Positions 1-9,148 of a stretch of 64,000 nt of DNA are shown piece by piece. Each line of letters opens with the position of its first letter. Within the stretch, counting starts at the first letter, position 1. Source of the DNA: Legionella cardiaca (GTDB taxonomy: Bacteria > Pseudomonadota > Gammaproteobacteria > Legionellales > Legionellaceae); assembly GCF_029026145.1 (NCBI RefSeq), contig NZ_CP119078.1, positions 3,219,001 to 3,283,000 of the forward strand, written 5' to 3'. The position numbers and the translations under genes are program-made. The notes below the pieces were generated by a model. That model was not told the origin of the DNA. It made no database searches and saw only the letters and a list, made by a program, of their open reading frames with translations.

Positions 1-186
1 GAATAAGACTCATTTTAAAACTCCTTTTATAAATGGACTGCTTTTTAAGTATAGTAAATCAGCAAGCTTTATAACAAAGAGAAAAAAAGACGAAGAATAG
101 CAAGTAGTAAAATGTTTTATAAATGAAAATGCTTTATAATTGCTGGCCATTAATTAAAATTTCTATACAATCGAAGGCAGCTATGC

Positions 187-2205
187 ATGTCAGTCACACA
201 GCGTAAAGAAACCCAGCAACAGTTTATAGAACGAGTAGTTTTTAGCGGTGGGGGTGCTAAAGGTGTTGGTTATGGTGGCTCTTATAAAGCATTAGAAGAT
301 ACCGGTGTATGCAAAAATGTGCGCGTACTTGCTGGTGCTTCTGCAGGTGCTATCGTTGCTGCTTTTATCGCATTTGGTATGCCTTCTGCGATATTTAGCG
401 AGAAATTACAAAAAACGAATCTCAAAAGATTACTGGGGCGTCGCGTAAGTGGTAAGGCGCCCGGGGTTTCCTATGTGACGAAGGATGGGAAATTTCTTGA
501 AGTATTTATACGCGAAAATATTCTTGCAACAGTTAAAGACAGATTAAAAAAGATAGAGAATACTGAAGAAACAATTGGGAATGCTGCAGAATTTGTTGAG
601 AGACGGAGGGTCATCAATGAATTATTAACAAAAATTGAAGGCAAAAACCCACGAATTACCTTTAAGGATTTAGCTACCCTTAATTACCACTTTCCAAAAT
701 ATTTCAAACAATTATCTATTCCAGCCGTTAGATTTCCAGACGGCGCTTTGCAGATTTTTAACAGTGACCTTACTCCAGAAGTTGAAATTGCATTAGCCTG
801 TCGTGCTTCGGCATCTATACCACTTATTTTAGAACCTGTAGAAATCGAGATAAACGGTATTAAAAAACGATTTGTTGACGGTGGATTGTATGATAATTTG
901 CCAACGGATTATTTTGATTCATCAAATGAGGTATTTACAAAAAATAAAAAACCCGAGCAAACGCTGGTCTTTGCTTTTAGTGAAGGGATAAGCGAGCAAA
1001 AAAATCACACCTTCAGAGCATTATATGGCCCGCGATGGGATGAAGTCATTGCTGATGAAGTGTTAGATGTCATAATCGATGACGCAATTAAGATGGTACA
1101 AAAAATAACAAAGGCTGATGCGGATCTTAATTCTGCTGAAGATGAGGTTTATTTGATGACCCAAGCAGTAAAATCCATTTTAAATAAACAAGTTAAAAAT
1201 AAAGACATTGGCATCGATGAGGCTAAGGCAATAATGCATGCAATGAGGCAATCTTTTGAATTGCTTTTATTAAAGCCCCAAAAGAATCAAGAATTTTGGT
1301 CTGTTTACAAGCAAGAAAAAATTCAGCGAAATAGAGTGCGATTGTTAGCAGCCTTTGTCAAAGAAAAGATGAAGCCTATCTTATATGAGGCGGGAGCTAT
1401 CGAGAAGTTTAAAAGAAATGTCTTAGTTGAAATGTTTGGCAATCTTAAAACGCCTTATAAAAATACGATACAAAAGGAAGTTGGCTATCAAAAATTACGC
1501 TCGGATTATGCTCTTCGTACGGTTGAAATGCGTGTTGGCTATCTGCAAACCACAGATTTTAAAGAAGCAACTAAATTAGCTAGGGTGATGGATGCACTGG
1601 GTTATTTAGATACGATTAATTACATTACAAATCATGAGTTACAAGATCCTGATATTTTTTCTGCGGAACAATTTTATATCGATATAGTAAAAAATTTCGA
1701 GCAAATTCATCATGCAATTTTACTTGGTTCGGGACAAGATCCTAAAGTAGATAAATTGACACAATTGATGGCAGCGCTTCGCCTCCAATTAGCAAATCAA
1801 GGCAAATCTGAAGAGATCATCAGTAGACAACTTTATCAGTTAATAAGAGACAAGGTGGAACAGGAATTAGATTCTTCTGAGGCTTTTTCCTTGTCGCGAG
1901 CAGTAGAGTTTCACAACCAGACATTAACGGCTGAGCTTTTATTTAAAGAAACTTATGAAGAAGCATTCAAACGCAGCGGCCTCTTTGCTTTATCCAATAT
2001 TGCCGGTGAGCGTATTTTTAAAACCAGTACGTTGCATGAAGTGCTAAAGAAAGAGAACATGTTTACGTTGTATGCGAAACAGATCTCACATCATGGAACA
2101 CGCAGCGATAAAGTTTTTGCTGCATTAGCAAAATTACCTACGTTTCATCAAGCTTATAACAAAGGTGATGTGATCGAGGACGTACTAATTTCAGCTACTC
2201 CGTAA
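187..2205 (+). CDS. Patatin-like phospholipase, VipD-like effector candidate
   Basis: A predicted serine lipid acyl hydrolase of 672 residues. The patatin signature is complete: a glycine-rich oxyanion loop SGGGAKG (residues 20-26), the nucleophile elbow GASAG with Ser52, and the dyad aspartate in VDGG (Asp231). The catalytic part covers roughly residues 15-300. The remaining ~370 residues are helical, charged and without a domain I recognise. This two-part build and length resemble the Legionella Dot/Icm effector VipD and relatives, in which the N-terminal half is a phospholipase A and the C-terminal half binds a host factor. Assigning it as an effector is inference. No signal peptide is visible, which fits cytosolic synthesis and type IV export. 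The ATG follows a purine-rich GAAGGCAG. The 3' end overlaps the convergent acyltransferase gene by 11 bp. Confidence 0.85.
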   Translation: MSVTQRKETQQQFIERVVFSGGGAKGVGYGGSYKALEDTGVCKNVRVLAGASAGAIVAAFIAFGMPSAIFSEKLQKTNLKRLLGRRVSGKAPGVSYVTKDGKFLEVFIRENILATVKDRLKKIENTEETIGNAAEFVERRRVINELLTKIEGKNPRITFKDLATLNYHFPKYFKQLSIPAVRFPDGALQIFNSDLTPEVEIALACRASASIPLILEPVEIEINGIKKRFVDGGLYDNLPTDYFDSSNEVFTKNKKPEQTLVFAFSEGISEQKNHTFRALYGPRWDEVIADEVLDVIIDDAIKMVQKITKADADLNSAEDEVYLMTQAVKSILNKQVKNKDIGIDEAKAIMHAMRQSFELLLLKPQKNQEFWSVYKQEKIQRNRVRLLAAFVKEKMKPILYEAGAIEKFKRNVLVEMFGNLKTPYKNTIQKEVGYQKLRSDYALRTVEMRVGYLQTTDFKEATKLARVMDALGYLDTINYITNHELQDPDIFSAEQFYIDIVKNFEQIHHAILLGSGQDPKVDKLTQLMAALRLQLANQGKSEEIISRQLYQLIRDKVEQELDSSEAFSLSRAVEFHNQTLTAELLFKETYEEAFKRSGLFALSNIAGERIFKTSTLHEVLKKENMFTLYAKQISHHGTRSDKVFAALAKLPTFHQAYNKGDVIEDVLISATP

Positions 2206-5005
2206 CAGGGCCCGCAACAATAACATCAATAACTGGTTCACCACAGTGTTTGGCTATTTCGTTACGTACCAAAGAATGAAGGCGAATAATTTCATTCCAA
2301 TCGTTCCCCTGAGGATAAATGGGGGTGCCAATCGTTACTTTGATCGTGCCAGGTTTAGCAAGGATACTATCTCCTCGCAAAATAGCGCGAGTGCCACAAA
2401 GTGTAACAGGACAAATAGGTGTTGTAGTTTCAACGGCTACGGTAAAGGCCCCTAGCTTAAATGGGCGAAGACCTGTTGCATAAGTAAAGGTTCCTTCCGG
2501 GAATATAACAATGGACATTCCCTGGTGAACTCGCTCTGTAATTTGCTTGATATTTTCAAGACTTTTTGCAAAATCCATTCGGTCTACAGTTATAAAGTTA
2601 AGTTTTTTTATGAAGGTGCTAATGAAGGGAACTTTTAACAATTCTTTTTTGGCGACAAAAACAACTCCGGGAGGTAAGACGCTTAATAACACAAGCGAAT
2701 CAATATAGCTGGCATGATTAGTGACAAAGACCATTGGCTTATCTAAAGGATGGTGCCTGGTTTTCTTTTGAACTTTAATAGGACAAACTATTAAGTGACA
2801 ATAAAGACCAGTGCAAAACTTGATGATTTTGGCGGATACCTCTCGTGGTAAAGGTAAAATAATAAGCCAGACAAGCAAAAATATTAAAATCAACAGTACG
2901 CTGCCATAAAAGGTATATAATAATTTTCCCAGGTAAGTCACGCTATTAGAAATTTTTTTATAGAAACTTTGCAATAGAAGTTTTACCAGCTGCATTTTTA
3001 CAGGTAAGTGCCCGGTAGTTAATTTGCCTTCAATATATGCTTTTTTACAAGCTGAGCGCTGAAGTTTGCCACTTGATGTTTTGGGAATGGTTTTTGGTGG
3101 TACCAGGAGAATAATATCAGGTGGTAATCCGATTGTAGCTGTCATTTTCTGAGTAATTTCTGCACGAATAGTTCGCTGTTTCTCTTTCATGCGTTCATAA
3201 GCTTCGGCAACAACAATCAATTGTTCAGTTCCACTGTCCGGATCGTTAACACCAAAAGCAACAATGCAACCTTTGCGAATTTCAGGGATATGGCTAATAA
3301 CTTCTTCAATTTCTTCTGGATAAATATTGCGTCCTGCTTTAATAATCAAATCCTTTTTTCGCCCAGTAATGAAGAGCTCTCTATCAGCAAGATAGCCCAG
3401 ATCGCCAGTATCCCACCAACCATCATGAAAAGCTTTTTCCGTGGCCGCGGGATTGCCATAGTACCCTTGCATTGCTGAAGGACCTTTAAATTGTATACTT
3501 CCTACCATTCTTTCCGGCAACACAGTTCCTGCGGCATCAACAATACGTATGTCATGATCAATCAGCGGTATACCACAAGCTACGATTTCAATAGTCTTTG
3601 TGTCTTGTGATGCAGGGATCGCCTTATTTTCTTTTTCGAAAGGAGAGCGTTGTATTTTATCAATACGAGGTGTTCTTTTTGTTTCAGGAAACGTTAGCCC
3701 TACAGTTGTTTCCGCAAGACCATAGACAGGAGCAAACGCCTCTATGTTAAATCCATAGGGGGAAAATTTTTTACTAAATTGAGTCAGGGTATGAGGATTA
3801 ATAGCCTCGGCACCATTAAAGGCAAAACGCCACGAGCTAAGGTCTAAACCTTCAATATCTTTTAAATTGATTTTTTTTACACAGAGCTCATAAGCAAAAT
3901 TAGGTCCTCCAGAAAGTGTTCCTCGATGGTAATGAATAGTCCATAGCCAGCGTTCAGGGCGAGCTAAAAAAGTCAGTGGTGATAAAATAGTCACAGGGAT
4001 ACCGAAATAAAGACTTGCTAGCCAAGTCATTAAACCCATGTCGTGATAAAGCGGTAACCAGCTTATGCAGACATCAGTGGGTTGAATCACCACACTTTTT
4101 CCAATAGCACGAATATTGGCAAGAATATTGGCATGAGTAAGCGTAACTCCCTTAGGATCGCCCGTGCTGCCCGAGGTATATTGAATTAGAGCAATATCGT
4201 TGAGATTTATAGATAGATTGGGGGGAGAAACATCAGTTGTTTGTAGATTTTTTAAGGTGATTACCTCTTTCAATGAGGGAATAAAAGTCCCTAAAATTTT
4301 GCTAAGATTCTTTGCTTGAGTAAAGGTAATTAATATTCTTGCCTGGGCATTTTGCAAAATTTTTGCTTCGCGTTTTGCATATTCTTCAATTTCTCCAGGG
4401 CGAAACGGAGGATAAATTGGCACAGGAACAGCACCCGCGAGCAAGATACCACAAAACGCATAAAAAAATTCTTCACTGGTGGGTAACATAATGGCGACCG
4501 TTTCACCCTGTTGGATACCGCGCTTCCATAAGCCATTGCTAACTAATAAAGCTTTTTCAAATAATTGGCCATAACGCATAACGTGCTCTTGTCCTTGTTC
4601 ATTTTGTAAATAGATGTGAGGGCGTTTGGATTCTTTGGTTGCATAAGCAGAGATTACATCGAGAAGAGTGGTGGCTGATGTTAGATTAAGCGATAGCGAT
4701 TCAAGAATAGGAGAAAATTTTGAGGTAGCTGTTGTTGATGAGTCTCCACTCATTTGATGAATCAATTTAGCTAGCTCTCCTAATGATTCTGCTTTTATCA
4801 TGGCGCTTTCAGGGAGTTGAATTGAGAATGATTTTTCTATGCGATGAAAAAGCTCTGTTTTCCCTAAGCTGCCAATACCTAATTCGCGTTCTAAAGAAGC
4901 TTTTAGCGTAATTGCTTGTAATGCGCGCTCGGCTTCCAACTCTAATAAGAATTCACGAGTGATTGAAAGTAAGCGACTTTCAATCTCATTTCGACTGAGA
5001 TTCAT
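2195..5005 (-). CDS. ACP / fatty acyl-AMP ligase / PlsC acyltransferase fusion protein
   Basis: A three-domain lipid enzyme of 936 residues. Residues 1-90 are an acyl-carrier-protein domain, with the likely phosphopantetheine serine in GIGSLGKTEL (about residue 46). Residues ~110-660 are an AMP-forming acyl ligase with the P-loop YTSGSTGDPKGV near residue 277 and a C-terminal GRKKDLIIKAGRNIYPEE segment. A hydrophobic stretch near 690-730 anchors it to the membrane. Residues ~750-930 are a 1-acylglycerophosphate acyltransferase domain with NHASYID (HX4D) and FPEGT. The simplest reading is that fatty acid is adenylated, passed to the fused ACP and transferred to a lysophospholipid, as in Aas but with another domain order. 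I start at the ATG at 5005 rather than the TTG one codon upstream because AGGATG lies 7 bp before it. Monocistronic and convergent with the patatin gene. Confidence 0.85.
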   Translation of the reverse strand: MNLSRNEIESRLLSITREFLLELEAERALQAITLKASLERELGIGSLGKTELFHRIEKSFSIQLPESAMIKAESLGELAKLIHQMSGDSSTTATSKFSPILESLSLNLTSATTLLDVISAYATKESKRPHIYLQNEQGQEHVMRYGQLFEKALLVSNGLWKRGIQQGETVAIMLPTSEEFFYAFCGILLAGAVPVPIYPPFRPGEIEEYAKREAKILQNAQARILITFTQAKNLSKILGTFIPSLKEVITLKNLQTTDVSPPNLSINLNDIALIQYTSGSTGDPKGVTLTHANILANIRAIGKSVVIQPTDVCISWLPLYHDMGLMTWLASLYFGIPVTILSPLTFLARPERWLWTIHYHRGTLSGGPNFAYELCVKKINLKDIEGLDLSSWRFAFNGAEAINPHTLTQFSKKFSPYGFNIEAFAPVYGLAETTVGLTFPETKRTPRIDKIQRSPFEKENKAIPASQDTKTIEIVACGIPLIDHDIRIVDAAGTVLPERMVGSIQFKGPSAMQGYYGNPAATEKAFHDGWWDTGDLGYLADRELFITGRKKDLIIKAGRNIYPEEIEEVISHIPEIRKGCIVAFGVNDPDSGTEQLIVVAEAYERMKEKQRTIRAEITQKMTATIGLPPDIILLVPPKTIPKTSSGKLQRSACKKAYIEGKLTTGHLPVKMQLVKLLLQSFYKKISNSVTYLGKLLYTFYGSVLLILIFLLVWLIILPLPREVSAKIIKFCTGLYCHLIVCPIKVQKKTRHHPLDKPMVFVTNHASYIDSLVLLSVLPPGVVFVAKKELLKVPFISTFIKKLNFITVDRMDFAKSLENIKQITERVHQGMSIVIFPEGTFTYATGLRPFKLGAFTVAVETTTPICPVTLCGTRAILRGDSILAKPGTIKVTIGTPIYPQGNDWNEIIRLHSLVRNEIAKHCGEPVIDVIVAGPVTE

Positions 5006-5346
5006 CAAATAGCATCCTATTGCATCCGAGACTTGCCACCTTCATTGAGCATGTAAGCTCATCTATTAATTAGCATAGTTGAGGTTAAGGAAACTAGAAA
5101 GCGGGATAACTCCTCATCAATAAACCGAATGTGATGTGGGAGGATATTTTTTTGGAGAGTCAGGATATTTACTTAACAAGAAAAGCTCATCAATCTGGAT
5201 TGGATTAAAATTAAACATTGCAATCAATATGTTAAGTTCATTTTATGTCCATTTTAGCCACCAAATAATCCTTAATGAATAATTTTAATCCATGTGATAT
5301 ACTTCCGCCGCCACAAATCCGTGGAACAACTTTGGAGAGTTTAACC
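5006..5346. other. Intergenic region between divergent genes
   Basis: About 340 bp of AT-rich sequence between the divergent acyltransferase and papain-type protease genes. It must hold both promoters. I see ribosome-binding sites for each gene at its ends (AGGATG on the minus strand, GGAGAG at 5335-5340 on the plus strand), but no convincing -35/-10 pair and no small gene. Confidence 0.4.
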
Positions 5347-6441
5347 ATGAAGTTAGCGAAGTTCGCCATCTTATCGATGATAGTTAGTGGAAGTTTAGCG
5401 GCTCAAGATATTCGGGTTGTAGGAACCGTCACAAAAACAGCCAAAATACCTGTTACTAAGGCCTCTAATGCAAAAAATGCCTCTCGAGCAGCAGCCAATA
5501 ATATAGTTAAAGAAATTAAATTTTTAAATATTCAATTATCTGAGAAAGCAAAGCAGAATTTAGCTAATCGTGCTAAGAATGCCCTCGCTCATAAACAGCA
5601 ATTTGCCTTAAAGGAAGATTCGGGGGATGCCATACAATTGGGTATGAATGAAGTGCCTGTATTGAATCAAGGTCAGCACGGTACTTGTGTTACTTTTGCC
5701 AGTACTGCCGCTATTGATGCTGCCTTAGGCAAAGGGGACTATATTAGTCAATTATGCCAATTAGAATTAGGCAGTTATCTTGAAAAAAATGGTTATGGAC
5801 CTAGCGGTTGGGATGGCTCTTTGGGACGAATGGTTCTAAGCCAAATGGATGCTTTTGGTATTGTCACTAAAGAACAACAAACTTCTCAAGGGTGCGCTGG
5901 TATTACAGAATACCCCGTCAGGGGCCAAGCACCCGATATACAAATGAATCCAGAAGATTATCATCAAATGAGTGAAACCTTAAACGAACAAGTAGCATGG
6001 TCACCTATCCTGGATGTTTACCAGGCTATTGGCGATCGCACCGATACGAGCAAAGTTGTTGAGGAAGTAAAACGCAGTTTAAAAGCTAATGATCGAGTTA
6101 CTTTCGGTGTTCTATTGCTGGATTTTGATTTGGGATTCATGGGCGCAGTGGGTAGTCATCATTCTACCTTTGATACTTGGGTTTTAACTCCTGAAATTGC
6201 AAGAGATGCTATTTTTGGCGCGATGTTTGGTGGCCATGAAATGGTTATTACTGGCTTTGATGACAATGCAGTTGCAACGGATTCCAATGGAAATAAGCAC
6301 CGTGGCTTATTTACCTTACGTAACTCTTGGGGGGAAGAGGTAGGGGATCATGGTAATTTCTATATGTCTTACGATTATTTTAAATTATTAGTGATTGAAG
6401 CCCAGCGTATCCGGAGTTTTGTTGACTCCTCTGAAGGATAA
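5347..6441 (+). CDS. Secreted papain-like (C1A) cysteine peptidase
   Basis: A predicted papain-fold endopeptidase of 364 residues, exported through Sec. The first 19 residues (MKLAKFAILSMIVSGSLAA) are a clear signal peptide. I therefore start at 5347, with GGAGAG just upstream, rather than at an ATG 24 codons earlier that would bury it. Residues 20-100 look like a pro-region. The catalytic set is present: Gln108 in the NQG oxyanion motif, Cys114 in GTCVTFAS, His297 in GGHEMVITGF and Asn326 in LRNSWGE. The 183-residue gap between Cys and His is longer than in papain and includes an insertion around 225-290. Likely substrates are periplasmic or extracellular proteins, but the sequence does not say which. 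A hairpin follows the stop codon. Confidence 0.88.
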   Translation: MKLAKFAILSMIVSGSLAAQDIRVVGTVTKTAKIPVTKASNAKNASRAAANNIVKEIKFLNIQLSEKAKQNLANRAKNALAHKQQFALKEDSGDAIQLGMNEVPVLNQGQHGTCVTFASTAAIDAALGKGDYISQLCQLELGSYLEKNGYGPSGWDGSLGRMVLSQMDAFGIVTKEQQTSQGCAGITEYPVRGQAPDIQMNPEDYHQMSETLNEQVAWSPILDVYQAIGDRTDTSKVVEEVKRSLKANDRVTFGVLLLDFDLGFMGAVGSHHSTFDTWVLTPEIARDAIFGAMFGGHEMVITGFDDNAVATDSNGNKHRGLFTLRNSWGEEVGDHGNFYMSYDYFKLLVIEAQRIRSFVDSSEG

Positions 6442-6456
6442 TTACGGTAATATTTA

Positions 6457-6486
6457 AATACCAGGAGATTTGAGTCTCCTGGTATT
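6457..6486 (+). terminator. Hairpin downstream of the papain-type protease
   Basis: AATACCAGGAGA pairs perfectly with TCTCCTGGTATT (12 bp) around a 6-nt loop, 15 bp after the stop codon. There is no strong T-run, so it may stabilise the 3' end rather than terminate efficiently. Confidence 0.6.
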
Positions 6487-6635
6487 CATCGTATTTAGCT
6501 AAGTAAATCCAATATTTTCCCGTTTCAATTTTTTAAAACAAAGATAGGTAGAAAACAATTATTAGATTTTACCTTTTGCATTTTCAGCGGACCGAAAATA
6601 AACTAAGCAGTTATTTTCAAGGACGCGAGAATAAG

Positions 6636-8042
6636 ATGCGGTTACCCGGTAATGCTGTTGACGTAGTAGGTTGGTTAACAGCTTTAATCTTGCCAGCCTG
6701 CTTCTTTTTCTTATTAAAGGGAACAACCATGAATTGGGCTTGTACCAATTTTTTGGTTATTTTTGCTGCAGCACTAGTGATGTGGATTTTTCGTCTATTG
6801 CCAGAATATGTGCCTGCAGTATTTATGATTTTGGCAACGATTGTTTTGGGCTTGGCTCATCAAAATGTGCTCCTGTCGGGTTTTAGTTCGGACAGTTTTT
6901 TCTTAGCCCTTGGTGTGTTTGGCATAGGGGCGGTTTTAGTTAAATCAAGACTTTTTTATCGTCTGTCACTGCTTATATTAAATCATTTACCTAAAAATAA
7001 ATTTCTACTGCAAATCGTTCTTTTTGCAATCGGCACATTATTAACTCCAATTATGACCGCGCAAAGTGCTCGTGTATCGTTAATTGCACCTCTACTTGAG
7101 GATATGCGTAAAACAGCGGGGCTTAAACCAAAAAGCATGGCTGCAAATAGCCTTGCCTGTGCAGCTTTTAATGGTTGTATTTTGTTATCTGCGATGTTTT
7201 TAACAGGAAAGTCCAGCAATTTTGTTCTTTTTGGCATGTTGCCAGAGCAAACCCAATGGCAATACGGTTGGTTAAATTGGCTTTTTGTCGCCTCTGTACC
7301 TGGTATTTTGTTGATTATTTCCTTTTTTATTCTTAATAGTTTGCAGTTTTGTAATCAGGATCACTTAAATATTAATCGCTTGATTATCTCACGTGAATTA
7401 CGATTACTAGGAAAATTAACAACTAATGAATGGGCTGCAATTCTTAGTATTATTGCGTTAATTCTGGGATTGGGTTTTTCTTCTTGGCATCAAATTCCTA
7501 GTGCCTGGGTAAGTTTTGCTATTTTTTTTGTACTTCTTACCTCCGGTGTATTAAATAAAGATGATTTTAAAAATGGAATTAACTGGCCTTTCTTGTTTTA
7601 TCTGGGTGCAATTATCGGGATTATGCGCTGTGTTCAAGAAATTGGCATTGAAGCATGGATTGTAGATTATTTATGGTGGTTGGGAAAGTTGGCTAATAAC
7701 CAACAAGTTTTATTCATTGTACTGATTTACGGGATGAGTTGGTTAGGAAGCTTTCTTTTCGGGACTATGGCAGCGCCTGCTTTAATGTTTACCTTATTCA
7801 TGCCGGTTGCACAACAAGCTGTGTTGAATAGCTGGTTAATTGCTTTTGTCATTCTGATGGCAACAGAGGCATGGGTTTTTCCTTATCAATCCAGCTATTA
7901 TCTATGTTTTGAAGAGTGGGCACGTGAAACAAAGGCCTATGAGCTACGCAAAACATTATCGCTTAATGCTTGGTTTTCTATTCTAAGATTGGTCGCTATT
8001 TTGTTAAGCATCCCCTTTTGGCGTCGGGTTGGTGTGTTATGA
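6636..8042 (+). CDS. SLC13/DASS-type anion permease
   Basis: An inner-membrane transporter of 468 residues with about 11-12 hydrophobic segments covering nearly its whole length. The layout is that of the DASS/SLC13 divalent-anion:sodium symporters: long helix pairs, a re-entrant-like segment with TPIMTAQSARVSLIAPLLEDM, and a second-half helix pair ending in an SSYYL-type segment. The substrate (dicarboxylate, sulfate or other anion) cannot be read from the sequence. I chose the ATG at 6636; an in-frame TTG 20 codons upstream is less likely because it adds a charged leader. The TGA overlaps the ATG of the next gene (ATGA), so the two are translationally coupled and probably act together. Confidence 0.72.
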   Translation: MRLPGNAVDVVGWLTALILPACFFFLLKGTTMNWACTNFLVIFAAALVMWIFRLLPEYVPAVFMILATIVLGLAHQNVLLSGFSSDSFFLALGVFGIGAVLVKSRLFYRLSLLILNHLPKNKFLLQIVLFAIGTLLTPIMTAQSARVSLIAPLLEDMRKTAGLKPKSMAANSLACAAFNGCILLSAMFLTGKSSNFVLFGMLPEQTQWQYGWLNWLFVASVPGILLIISFFILNSLQFCNQDHLNINRLIISRELRLLGKLTTNEWAAILSIIALILGLGFSSWHQIPSAWVSFAIFFVLLTSGVLNKDDFKNGINWPFLFYLGAIIGIMRCVQEIGIEAWIVDYLWWLGKLANNQQVLFIVLIYGMSWLGSFLFGTMAAPALMFTLFMPVAQQAVLNSWLIAFVILMATEAWVFPYQSSYYLCFEEWARETKAYELRKTLSLNAWFSILRLVAILLSIPFWRRVGVL

Positions 8043-9121
8043 GTACGAAGTACCTAACGACTTTTTGCACGGGATTATTTTTATTAGCAGTGTTTTTTTT
8101 TCTTGCCTATCAACATCAGCATAAGCCACGAATTTTCATTTTGCATAGCTATAACGCCAATATGCCTTGGGTGCAGAGTCTTAATGAAGGAGTCAGAAAA
8201 GTATTTGGTGACAAGCCATATATCAGTTTACGTTATTTTTATATGGATACTCGACATCATCACTCTAAAGGTTATCTTGAGCGAATTCGTAAATCATTGA
8301 TTGTCTCAATTAATGCCTGGAAACCTGATATCTTGGTTGCTTTTGATCATGATGCCCAAAATATGGCGGTAAGAGAGTTTGGCTCTTCCGGGAATCTTAA
8401 AATAATTTTAGCGGGGATTACCGATAGTAAACGCTGGTTAGAATATGAAAATACGCCGCATGTAACCGGCATTACGGAACAAATCCCAGTGAAGGCAATA
8501 CGTGAAATTCTATCGCTTATTTTTCCTAGGCAAAAACGTATTTACTATTTGTCAGATAATTCTGCAGCAGCAAAAACATTGGATAAAGATATCGCTAAAC
8601 AGAATTGGGGTTCGTATGAATTAGTGACGCATAAACGCGTAAAAACCTATAGGCAATGGCAAGCGGCTGTTCATGAGGCAGAACAAACCGCCGATATTTT
8701 ACTGGTTTCTATTTATCATGCGATTAAGGATGAAAAGAAACAACGAATTAAATCCAAAATTTTAGTCAATTGGATGAATGAGAATAGCAGAATTCCTGTT
8801 GTTGGTGTTTATGAGTCTTTTATTATTGATGGCGGTATTCTGGCCATTGCTATTTCGGGTCTTGAACAGGGATACACGGCTGCATGGTTGGCATTTAACA
8901 TTATTGAGAAAAAGTTATCTATTCAGAATGTTCCTTTGCTTCATGGCAAAACGTTTTCTTTATTTATTCACAAGGAAATTTTGCGTAATCGTTTTCCTGA
9001 GGTACACATACCAGTAATTATTGATGCATTTTCCAAATCTCATTGGACTCTGGATGCTCTGTCAACACCAGAACTTGACATACCTAGTATCGAAAAGTTG
9101 CGCTTGAAAAAATCTATTTAA
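8039..9121 (+). CDS. Membrane-anchored periplasmic ligand-binding protein, ABC substrate-binding type
   Basis: 360 residues. One N-terminal hydrophobic helix (residues ~8-24) is followed by a two-lobe periplasmic-binding-protein-like domain starting RIFILHSYNANMPWVQSLNEG. This opening strand and the repeated DILVAFDHDA / ADILLVSIYH segments resemble the PF04392 ABC substrate-binding family and the sensor domains of some PAS/GGDEF receptors. There is no lipobox, kinase, GGDEF or ATPase domain, and no ABC permease or ATPase genes lie nearby. I infer that it binds a small ligand in the periplasm and modifies or feeds the coupled SLC13-type permease, with which it shares an ATGA overlap. It is convergent with the ATP-grasp gene 27 bp downstream. 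Confidence 0.65.
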   Translation: MSTKYLTTFCTGLFLLAVFFFLAYQHQHKPRIFILHSYNANMPWVQSLNEGVRKVFGDKPYISLRYFYMDTRHHHSKGYLERIRKSLIVSINAWKPDILVAFDHDAQNMAVREFGSSGNLKIILAGITDSKRWLEYENTPHVTGITEQIPVKAIREILSLIFPRQKRIYYLSDNSAAAKTLDKDIAKQNWGSYELVTHKRVKTYRQWQAAVHEAEQTADILLVSIYHAIKDEKKQRIKSKILVNWMNENSRIPVVGVYESFIIDGGILAIAISGLEQGYTAAWLAFNIIEKKLSIQNVPLLHGKTFSLFIHKEILRNRFPEVHIPVIIDAFSKSHWTLDALSTPELDIPSIEKLRLKKSI

Positions 9122-9148
9122 GAAAAATTTGGGGTTTGGCTCAAGGAT

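Noticed and set aside
1-186. Search for a gene or promoter at the left edge
   Set aside because: AT-rich sequence with only short frames; no convincing promoter or coding signal before the patatin gene.
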